From an uncultured Corynebacterium sp. (GTDB taxonomy: Bacteria > Actinomycetota > Actinomycetes > Mycobacteriales > Mycobacteriaceae): a stretch of 64,000 bases of DNA. The translations under genes were made by a program, and so were the position numbers. The stretch covers positions 1-64,000 of the forward strand of contig CAMIFC010000002.1 in assembly GCA_946220775.1 (NCBI GenBank), given 5' to 3'. Positions 58,115 to 64,000 of this stretch are shown here, piece by piece (the stretch's first letter is position 1; the number at the start of each line of letters is the position of its first letter). The notes beneath the pieces are model-generated. The model was not told where the DNA came from. It did no database searches and saw nothing but the letters and a program-made list of their open reading frames with translations.

Positions 58115-58657
58115 GTGGCTTTTGGCAAAATCACCTTCGATCCTGAGGAAGACATCCTCGCCGAACTCAGCCCGAGGCGCGGGTCGTTGTTTTTCCCGGT
58201 GTTGGAACTGCTGCTGATCACGGCGGTGGTGTGGATCCTCGTGGGTCTTATCGATGGCTACTTCGACTCCGAAGCGATGGTGCGGCTGGGGTACAAGCTC
58301 AATCCGCCGAGCGAGCTGGCCAGTTCATTTCCCGAGCCCGTGTACGAAGGCATGCTGTGGCTGCGACGAGGCCTGCTGGTGCTGTGGGTGTGGTTGGCGT
58401 GGCGTCGGTGCATTCGGCACATGATTTTCCGCACGCGAAGCCGAATCCTGCTGACGAATGAGCGGCTCATCACGGTGTCCGGCCACTGGCGCAGCCAAAC
58501 CGCGCAGGTGCCGCTGTACAACGTGGTTGATGCGCGCTCGAAGGGCTCGAAGGTGCAACTATTTACGATGGGTGCGCGGAACCCGATTGTGCTTACGGAT
58601 GTGCCTTATTCCAAGCGGTTCGTCCGACTAATCAGGGAAAACACGCGCGCACTATAA
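58115..58657 (+). CDS. bacterial PH-domain membrane protein
   Basis: 180 residues with two hydrophobic segments (near 27-50 and 86-100) followed by a PH-like (bPH2) domain: RTRSRILLTNERLITVSGHW and QVPLYNVVDARS. It starts with GTG immediately after the birA stop. Such proteins are common in this operon position in corynebacteria, between birA and purK; function unknown. Confidence 0.78.
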   Translation: MAFGKITFDPEEDILAELSPRRGSLFFPVLELLLITAVVWILVGLIDGYFDSEAMVRLGYKLNPPSELASSFPEPVYEGMLWLRRGLLVLWVWLAWRRCIRHMIFRTRSRILLTNERLITVSGHWRSQTAQVPLYNVVDARSKGSKVQLFTMGARNPIVLTDVPYSKRFVRLIRENTRAL

Positions 58658-58665
58658 TTGGGTGT

Positions 58666-60000
58666 GTGAGTTCCGCAGATAACAACCCGAAGCAAGACCC
58701 AACCCCAACCTCCCACGAAGGCAACGCCGCAGACTGGTCGCTATCCCGCGCCACTGCGCACGCGCCGGGAGCGCCGCTGGTCACCATCATCGGTGATGGC
58801 CAGTTGGCCCGCATGATGCAGCAGGAAGCCATCGAATTGGGCCTGTCCGCCCGCGTACTCGCTAGCAACGCGGATGCCTCTGCCGCGCAGGTCAGCGCCG
58901 ATGTGGTGCTGGGGGATTACACCAATGAAGCGCATGTGCGCGAGGTTTCTGAGGGGGCAGCTGCCGTCACCTTCGACCATGAGCACGTGCCGAATGCATT
59001 CTTGGATGGCCTCATCGACGCGGGCATTAACGTCCAGCCGCAGCCTTCCGCGCTGATTAATGCGCAGGACAAGCTGGTCATGCGGGAGCGTCTCAGCGAT
59101 CTCGGGGCTCCGATCCCGCGCTTCGTCGCTGTCGAGTCCGTCGAAGATGCCTCGGAATTTTGGGACGCCACCGGCGGAAACGTGTGCCTCAAAGCACGTC
59201 GTGGTGGCTACGACGGAAAGGGAGTCTGGTTCCCAGACACCGCCGAGGAGAACGCTGATCTGGTCAAGGAACTGCTAGACCGAGGGGTTCCGATGATGGC
59301 AGAGGAAAAGGTGCAGCTGGTGCGCGAGCTTTCCGCGATGGTGGCGCGCACCCCATCGGGAGATGTTGCCGCCTGGCCGGTCGTGGAATCGGTGCAGGAG
59401 CGGGGAATCTGCGTGGAAGCGGTGGCGCCTGCGCCGGCCACGGTTGAGGGACACGATGATGTGTTGGACGAGGCTCGCGAACTATCCCAGAAGATCGCCA
59501 CGGAGCTTGGTGTGACGGGTGTGCTGGCAGTGGAATTGTTCGAATCGGTTGATGGCACTGGCCAGCCAGTCATTAGCGTTAACGAGCTAGCGATGCGCCC
59601 GCACAATACCGGGCACTGGACTCAAAATGGTTGCGTGACCAGCCAGTTTGAGCAGCACCTGCGGGCTGTCCTGGATCGTCCGTTGGGCTCGACCGCGCTG
59701 ACTGCGCCGACGACCGTGATGGCCAACATTTTGGGTAACGATGACGCCGACCCGGCCGAACCCATGCACCAGCGCATGGACACTGTGTGGCGCCGCTTCC
59801 CAGAGGCGAAGATCCACTTGTATGGCAAGGATTGGCGTCCGCGCCGCAAGATTGGACATGTCAACATGTCGTTGGCAGTGACTGAGGTTGGGGCGGATGG
59901 CGTCCCAACAAAGGAAGCGGTAGAGACGCTGCGTCGCAACGCGCGACTGGCGGCTGGCTACCTCGAGCAGGCGCAATGGGCGGACGGCTGGGAGGCTTAG
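58666..60000 (+). CDS. purK: N5-carboxyaminoimidazole ribonucleotide synthase PurK
   Basis: ATP-dependent carboxylation of AIR in purine synthesis. ATP-grasp protein of 444 residues: VTIIGDGQLARMMQQEAIELGL near residue 38, LKARRGGYDGKGVW, and NELAMRPHNTGHWTQNGCVTSQFEQHLRA. N-terminal 35 residues are a non-conserved tail. Followed after 182 bases by purE. Two TGGCGTCC words: FWDATGG and DGVPTKEA. Confidence 0.93.
   Translation: MSSADNNPKQDPTPTSHEGNAADWSLSRATAHAPGAPLVTIIGDGQLARMMQQEAIELGLSARVLASNADASAAQVSADVVLGDYTNEAHVREVSEGAAAVTFDHEHVPNAFLDGLIDAGINVQPQPSALINAQDKLVMRERLSDLGAPIPRFVAVESVEDASEFWDATGGNVCLKARRGGYDGKGVWFPDTAEENADLVKELLDRGVPMMAEEKVQLVRELSAMVARTPSGDVAAWPVVESVQERGICVEAVAPAPATVEGHDDVLDEARELSQKIATELGVTGVLAVELFESVDGTGQPVISVNELAMRPHNTGHWTQNGCVTSQFEQHLRAVLDRPLGSTALTAPTTVMANILGNDDADPAEPMHQRMDTVWRRFPEAKIHLYGKDWRPRRKIGHVNMSLAVTEVGADGVPTKEAVETLRRNARLAAGYLEQAQWADGWEA
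59156..59172 (-). repeat. TGGCGTCC-A-tail word, copy 30
   Basis: Reads GGTGGCGTCCCAAAATT; purK codes for FWDATGG here. Confidence 0.85.
59895..59912 (+). repeat. TGGCGTCC-A-tail word, copy 31
   Basis: Reads GGATGGCGTCCCAACAAA; purK codes for DGVPTKE here. Confidence 0.65.
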
Positions 60001-60182
60001 GCTTCTAGTTGATGCTGTGGTTGTGGCTGTGACGCTGGCAGTGCGGGCGCGGGCTTGCGGGCGCGGTTGCGTGGGCTTGCTGGACCTGACCGTTTGTATG
60101 CGCCGACCGCGTGGGCGCGGGTCTTACGGGAAAATTGGGCGCGGGTCGTTAATTGAAATCATCGAATGGAAGGGTTGTTGAA

Positions 60183-60707
60183 ATGACAAATATCGTGGAG
60201 AGTGCGAAGGGGCCACTGGTTGGGCTGATCATGGGCTCGGACTCGGATTGGCCGACGGTGCAGCCTGCAGCAGAAGTGCTGGCGGAGTTCGGCATTCCGA
60301 TGGAGATTGGTGTCGTATCGGCGCACCGCACTCCGGAGCGGATGCTGGATTATGCCCGGGACGCTCACAAGAATGGCGTGAAGGTCATCATCGCTTGTGC
60401 AGGTGGGGCGGCACATTTGCCGGGTATGGTCTCGGCTGCGACACCGCTTCCAGTTATTGGGATTCCGCGGGCGCTGAAGAACTTGGATGGGCTGGATTCG
60501 CTGTTGTCCATCGTGCAGATGCCTGCTGGAGTACCGACCGCGACGGTCTCCATTGATGGCGCGAAGAACGCTGGGCTTTTGGCGGTTCGGATGCTGGCGG
60601 TGGCTGATGACCAGCTCATGGAACGCATGGTCAAGTACCAGGAAGACATGCGCGACTCGGTGCTGAAGAAGGATGAAGCCCTCAAGCGCGAGTTGATGGG
60701 GGAGTAG
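60183..60707 (+). CDS. purE: N5-carboxyaminoimidazole ribonucleotide mutase PurE
   Basis: Moves the carboxyl group of N5-CAIR to give CAIR. 174 residues from ATG 60183 ([10 protein letters not shown]), class I Pur[33 protein letters not shown] with the catalytic His, and [21 protein letters not shown]. The 60001-60182 gap before it holds no gene; GGAAGGG (about 60169-60175) is the ribosome binding site. Confidence 0.94.
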   Translation: MTNIVESAKGPLVGLIMGSDSDWPTVQPAAEVLAEFGIPMEIGVVSAHRTPERMLDYARDAHKNGVKVIIACAGGAAHLPGMVSAATPLPVIGIPRALKNLDGLDSLLSIVQMPAGVPTATVSIDGAKNAGLLAVRMLAVADDQLMERMVKYQEDMRDSVLKKDEALKRELMGE

Positions 60708-61145
60708 CGCGGGGCAAGTGCCGGGGGTTGGCGGGCTTTCGCGTGGTGCGGGGCTGGTTTTGGTGCCGCACCGGGCCTGTTTTGGCGCTCTCTGAGACTG
60801 CAAAACATCTACCTCGAAGTCCCAACCTCGAATAGCCCTCTTTTTGGCCCTATTCGAGGTTGGGACTTCGAGGTTGGTGCAGGAGGGGGTTGGCCCCAGT
60901 CGGGGAGGGGCTGCAGCAGCGATTGGGATGTGATTGGTGGGGTTCAAGTTGTGCGTGGTGCGTGTGGGGGGGGCAGCGGTTGGTGGAGATGAACCGGCCG
61001 GGACGGGCTAAGCCAGTGTGGGTGGAGGATGGGGCGCCCCGAGAAGCAGGCTTAGCCAGTGAAGTGCGGGGAGGGGGCAACCGGGGCAAAGCAACGGAGG
61101 GTAAAGCCGATGAACAGCGTTAAGTCGGTAGGTTCGACTAATCTT
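60708..61145. other. non-coding region between purE and bioB
   Basis: No gene is supported. It contains the third palindromic repeat (60811-60874) and, at its end, two BioQ-like operators. The rest is G-rich without clear motif. One frame of about 90 codons (60860-61123) lacks a start signal and has biased composition. Confidence 0.6.
60811..60874 (+). repeat. long palindromic intergenic repeat, copy 3
   Basis: Arms 60811-60835 and 60850-60874 are perfectly complementary (25 bp) around a 14-base loop with TTTTT. The left flank CTGCAAAACATCTAC matches copy 2. Arm sequence equals copy 1. It lies 104 bases after purE. Confidence 0.88.
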
Positions 61146-61158
61146 TGAACAGTGTTCG
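61111..61158 (+). promoter_or_regulatory. bioB promoter with two BioQ-like operators
   Basis: TGAAC-AGC-GTTAA (61111-61123) and TGAAC-AGT-GTTCG (61146-61158) each fit TGAAC-N3-GTTAC with few changes. Between them TAATCT (61139-61144) can serve as -10, so the second site would cover the transcript start. The spacing of 35 bases would put both repressor dimers near the same DNA face. Confidence 0.6.
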
Positions 61159-61182
61159 GGTATGTGTGTATGGTTTTGGAGC

Positions 61183-62310
61183 ATGACACACATCACGACT
61201 CAGTCTGCCACCAAGGCAGAAACGCCCTCTGCGGCGGCCGAAACCCCGACCGCGGGCCAGACCACCGCTCCTGCGGCCGCCGGAACCCAAGCCAAGGCAG
61301 AAACCGCAACCCCCACAGCCGACATCCTTGCCACCGCGCGCGAGCAAGTCCTCGAGCGCGGCGAAGGCCTCAGCCAGGAACAGGTCCTGGAAGTCCTCAA
61401 CCTTCCCGACGAGCAGATCGAGGAACTCCTCGGACTGGCACACGAAGTGCGCGTCAAGTGGTGCGGCGAGGATGTCGAAATCGAGGGCATCGTCAGCCTC
61501 AAGACCGGCGGCTGCCCAGAGGACTGCCACTTCTGCTCCCAATCCGGCATGTTCGAAACCCCAGTTCGCAGCGTGTGGCTCGACATCCCACTCCTCGTCG
61601 AGCAGGCGAAGCAGACAGCCAAGACCGGCGCCACCGAATTCTGCATCGTCGCCGCTGTCAAGGGGCCCGACGAGAACCTGATGCAGCAACTGGAATCCGC
61701 CGTCGAAGCCATCAGGGCGGAGGTGGACATCAACGTCGCCGCATCCGTCGGAATCCTCACTCAGGAACAGGTTGATCGCCTCACCGCCATCGGCGTGCAC
61801 CGGTACAACCACAACCTCGAAACCTCCCGCAGTAACTTCCCGAACGTGGTGACCACTCACAGCTGGGAGGAGCGCTACGAAACCCTCAAGATGGTCAAGG
61901 ATTCCGGCATGGAAGTCTGCTGTGGCGGCATCATCGGCATGGGTGAGACCCGGGAGCAGCGCGCGGAGTTCGCTGCGGACCTGGCGTCCCTGGAACCACA
62001 CGAGGTTCCGATGAACTTCCTGGATCCTCGCCCCGGCACCCCGTTCGAGAATTACCCCGTCATGGAGGGCTCGGAGGCACTGAAGACCATTGGCGCTTTC
62101 CGCCTGGCTTTGCCACGCACGACCTTGCGTTTTGCGGGTGGTCGCGAGCTCACCCTCGAGGATTTCGGCACCGAGGCCGGCCTGCTTGGCGGCATCAACG
62201 GCATGATCGTCGGTAACTACCTGACGACTCTCGGCCAGGACCAAGAGACCGATGTGGACATGCTCAACCGCCTGAGCCTGCCCATCAAGGTCCTCAACCG
62301 CAGCGTCTAA
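61183..62310 (+). CDS. bioB: biotin synthase BioB
   Basis: Radical SAM enzyme inserting sulfur into dethiobiotin. [15 protein letters not shown] holds the CxxxCxxC cluster ligands, [11 protein letters not shown] and [12 protein letters not shown] follow, and the auxiliary 2Fe-2S ligands are in the usual places. 375 residues from ATG 61183; an Ala/Thr-rich N-terminal tail of about 45 residues is extra. ATG 61162 is also in frame, directly behind the operator, and would fit a short-leader message. Followed after three bases by bsaP. Confidence 0.95.
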   Translation: MTHITTQSATKAETPSAAAETPTAGQTTAPAAAGTQAKAETATPTADILATAREQVLERGEGLSQEQVLEVLNLPDEQIEELLGLAHEVRVKWCGEDVEIEGIVSLKTGGCPEDCHFCSQSGMFETPVRSVWLDIPLLVEQAKQTAKTGATEFCIVAAVKGPDENLMQQLESAVEAIRAEVDINVAASVGILTQEQVDRLTAIGVHRYNHNLETSRSNFPNVVTTHSWEERYETLKMVKDSGMEVCCGGIIGMGETREQRAEFAADLASLEPHEVPMNFLDPRPGTPFENYPVMEGSEALKTIGAFRLALPRTTLRFAGGRELTLEDFGTEAGLLGGINGMIVGNYLTTLGQDQETDVDMLNRLSLPIKVLNRSV

Positions 62311-62313
62311 GCC

Positions 62314-62709
62314 ATGGCGATCACGCACAAAACTGCGGAACAAGTGGCATCCGAGCACGCCGCCAGCGGTTCAACCACGCCCCGTAGGTGGGGTGGGCCG
62401 TCGCGTAAGCAGGTGGTGTTGCCACCGGAGATTGGCGTTGAATTTTCGGACGCCACCCTGGCTCTACTCGATCCTTCCCGAGCGGAATATGATCCGTTTA
62501 CTGGGGTTGAGCTGGCGGGATTGGCGTCCGAAAAAAATGGGGATGCACGGGCGGGCTACTCGCCTGCGCAACGGCGGGGGCTGGATGCGCCGCGGTATTG
62601 CCCGTGTTGCGGGCGGCGGATGAAGGTGCAGGTGTTGCCGACGGGGTGGCTGGCGGAATGCAGTCGGCATGGGATCGTGGACTCCACGGCGCTGCACCCG
62701 CGGCTTTAG
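62314..62709 (+). CDS. bsaP: biotin synthase auxiliary protein BsaP
   Basis: Small iron-sulfur protein needed by actinobacterial BioB, thought to help rebuild its auxiliary cluster. The C-terminus [20 protein letters not shown], then ECSRHG, gives the Cys ligands. Normal BsaP is about 80 residues; this one has 131. The extra length is a linker holding two TGGCGTCC words in opposite orientations (FSDATLALL and LASEKNGD). It starts three bases after bioB and thus shares its BioQ control. Confidence 0.85.
   Translation: MAITHKTAEQVASEHAASGSTTPRRWGGPSRKQVVLPPEIGVEFSDATLALLDPSRAEYDPFTGVELAGLASEKNGDARAGYSPAQRRGLDAPRYCPCCGRRMKVQVLPTGWLAECSRHGIVDSTALHPRL
62441..62457 (-). repeat. TGGCGTCC-A-tail word, copy 32
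   Basis: Reads GGTGGCGTCCGAAAATT; bsaP codes for FSDATLA here, 22 bases identical with copy 25. Confidence 0.92.
62519..62537 (+). repeat. TGGCGTCC-A-tail word, copy 33
   Basis: Reads GATTGGCGTCCGAAAAAAA; bsaP codes for LASEKNG here. Confidence 0.92.
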
Positions 62710-62714
62710 CGTTG

Positions 62715-62743
62715 GAGGCGGCTCCTGTAGCGGAGCGCGCCTC
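62715..62743. terminator. terminator between convergent bsaP and the gene at 62747
   Basis: GAGGCG-G-CTCC pairs with GGAG-CG-CGCCTC across a six-base loop, then GCTTTAG. It lies in the 37-base gap between both stops. Confidence 0.6.
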
Positions 62744-62746
62744 GCT

Positions 62747-63049
62747 TTAGCGTCGGAACGTGCGGTATTTGCGCCACACGAGGAGTGTCACGACTAGCAG
62801 CCCGGCGAAGAGGACTGCTGGCAGCACGGACGGTTCTGGCTGAAAGACATCCCAAACCGCCTGGATACCCGCGAAGAGGGTGAAGAATCCCGTGAAGCCT
62901 AGGGCGGATTCCCAGACGAGCATTTTCCGTCGAGCGTCGGGATCGGCAGGCACGCCGGTGTCCGAGCCTCCGCGAGGTGCGGAAGCAGCGTCCGGTTGAT
63001 CCGGTTCTCCGTCCTGGGACTGATCGTGGTCGAGCTCTCGGTCCGACAC
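62747..63049 (-). CDS. small two-helix membrane protein
   Basis: 100 residues: a polar acidic N-terminal half (DHDQSQDGEPDQPD) followed by two hydrophobic segments (ALGFTGFFTLFAGIQAVW and VLPAVLFAGLLVVTLLVW) and a basic end. It directly follows the sugar permease gene (one-base gap), so it is probably co-transcribed with that transporter. Family unknown. Confidence 0.65.
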   Translation of the reverse strand: MSDRELDHDQSQDGEPDQPDAASAPRGGSDTGVPADPDARRKMLVWESALGFTGFFTLFAGIQAVWDVFQPEPSVLPAVLFAGLLVVTLLVWRKYRTFRR

Positions 63050-63050
63050 C

Positions 63051-63869
63051 TTATTTCACTCCGCCGGCGGTCAGTCCAGATACGATGCGACGCTGGAAGA
63101 CCAACACCATGATCACTAGCGGCACTGTCACCAGGGCACCGGCTGCCATCGTTGCCGCATAGGGGAACTCATAGGCGGAGGCGCCACTGAAGCGAGCAAT
63201 GGCAACGGTCACGGGCTCCACGGCTGGGGTGGAAAGCTGCTTGGCCAGCATGAATTCGTTCCACGTTGCGATGAATGCCAAGATCGCGGTGGTGAACAGC
63301 GCCGGCGTGGCCAATGGCAGAATCACCTTCCGGAAAGCCAGGCCGCGGGTGGCCCCATCCACCCGCGCGGCTTCCTCGAGTTTCCACGGCAGTTCGCGGA
63401 AGAAACTCGTCAGTGTGTACACCGTCAGCGGCAGCACGAAGGAAATATTCGGCACGATCATGGCCTGGTAAGTACCAATCCAGCCGATATCCGAGAACAG
63501 CTGGAATAGCGGTGTGACCAGCGCGATGCCCGGAAACATGGACGCAGCCAAGATGATGCCGGTGACCAGGCCCTTCCCGCGGAAGTCCACGCGGGCCAGC
63601 GCATATGCGGTGAACACACCAACGGCCAGCGCGATGGCGGTGGTCGCCGCCCCGATGATCAGCGAGTTCCCAATGGCACGCAGGAAGTTATTGCCTGCAT
63701 CAGTGGCCAGAGCCTCGCGAAAGTTCTGCAACGTCAGGTGGCTGGGCAGTGGATTCGTGGAGAAGGTGTAGCGCTTATCGCGCAGAGCCGTCACGACCAT
63801 CCAATAAAATGGCGCCAATCCCCACAGCAGAATCAGCACAACACCCGCATAGTTACGTAGGGTTTTCAT
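63051..63869 (-). CDS. carbohydrate ABC transporter permease (MalG/UgpE type)
   Basis: 272-residue permease with six hydrophobic segments. The EAA loop reads EAARVDGATRGLAFRKVILPLA, typical of the MalG group. Its ATG overlaps the stop of the preceding partial gene (TAATG). In corynebacteria such genes serve maltose, trehalose or glycerol-phosphate uptake; the substrate here cannot be decided because the binding protein and ATPase are outside the window. Confidence 0.88.
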   Translation of the reverse strand: MKTLRNYAGVVLILLWGLAPFYWMVVTALRDKRYTFSTNPLPSHLTLQNFREALATDAGNNFLRAIGNSLIIGAATTAIALAVGVFTAYALARVDFRGKGLVTGIILAASMFPGIALVTPLFQLFSDIGWIGTYQAMIVPNISFVLPLTVYTLTSFFRELPWKLEEAARVDGATRGLAFRKVILPLATPALFTTAILAFIATWNEFMLAKQLSTPAVEPVTVAIARFSGASAYEFPYAATMAAGALVTVPLVIMVLVFQRRIVSGLTAGGVK

Positions 63870-64000
63870 TACTTCTCACCGCCATTGTCTTGAGCTTCGG
63901 CGCTGCGCTGTGCCGAGGTACCAGCACCGCCCTGCGCCCCGGCACCAGCGGCGACGGATGCTTCCGGAGCAGCCGACTTATCGCTAGCCCGCCAGCTGCG
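63869..64000 (-). CDS. C-terminal end of an upstream ABC transporter gene (partial)
   Basis: The minus-strand frame entering from the window edge ends with TAA at 63871-63869. The 43 visible residues are low-complexity Ala/Gly/Ser-rich (VAAGAGAQGGAG) and end NGGEK. By position it should be the partner permease (MalF/UgpA type), but the visible tail alone does not show it. Confidence 0.6.
   Translation of the reverse strand, partial: RSWRASDKSAAPEASVAAGAGAQGGAGTSAQRSAEAQDNGGEK

Overview
The window looks like a core chromosomal stretch of a Corynebacterium (Actinobacteria). It is GC-rich, and gene content and order point that way: gluABCD glutamate uptake, a monomeric NADP isocitrate dehydrogenase, metX/metY behind McbR-like operators, an acyl-CoA carboxylase set (accBC, accD, accE) next to maf and birA, the biotin synthase accessory gene bsaP, a TPP-riboswitch ykoEDC transporter, and prpD/prpC. 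The species cannot be fixed from sequence alone. No tRNA, rRNA, CRISPR array, prophage or insertion sequence was recognised.

Layout: 0.45-3.3 kb metQ-N-I methionine uptake; 3.5-7.0 kb dnaE2, broken by one stop codon; 7.3-10.8 kb bioF, bioD and bioA; 10.9-12.2 kb secreted esterase; 12.25-15.4 kb TPP riboswitch and ykoE-D-C; 15.4-22.7 kb a broken P-loop kinase-like gene, an enoyl-reductase-like gene, trmL, folD, metX-metY and a MOSC protein; 22.8-32 kb icd, MFS exporter, xth, TRIC-like channel, trpS, YihY and adenosine deaminase; 32-38.3 kb gluDCBA and a ribose-type sugar ABC transporter; 38.4-41.2 kb an NlpC/P60 cluster with small partners; 41.3-48.5 kb upp (frameshifted), phosphomannomutase, punA, an M20 hydrolase, a DUF1707 protein, glpK (two stops) and a frameshifted membrane protein; 48.7-60.7 kb accBC, thiosulfate sulfurtransferase, prpD-prpC, accD-accE-maf, birA, purK and purE; 61-62.7 kb bioB-bsaP; 62.7-64 kb part of a sugar ABC transporter.

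Biotin is the main metabolic thread. Biotin is made by bioF/A/D/B with bsaP, controlled by four BioQ-like operators, attached by BirA, and used by the biotin-dependent carboxylase subunits. Methionine (metQNI, metXY) and propionyl-CoA (prpDC) form smaller modules.

The most striking feature is not a gene. A short polar word, close to GGTTGGCGTCC-N(1-3)-AAAAA, occurs about 33 times. It lies on both strands in nearly equal numbers and is almost always inside genes, at tolerant protein positions. It behaves like a DNA-uptake-type or protein-recognition word. A second family of three long, nearly perfect palindromes lies only between genes. Five genes are interrupted: dnaE2 and glpK by nonsense codons where Trp is expected, and upp, the kinase-like gene and a membrane-protein gene by frameshifts at or near short G/C runs. 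Sequencing error and real decay cannot be told apart from this sequence.
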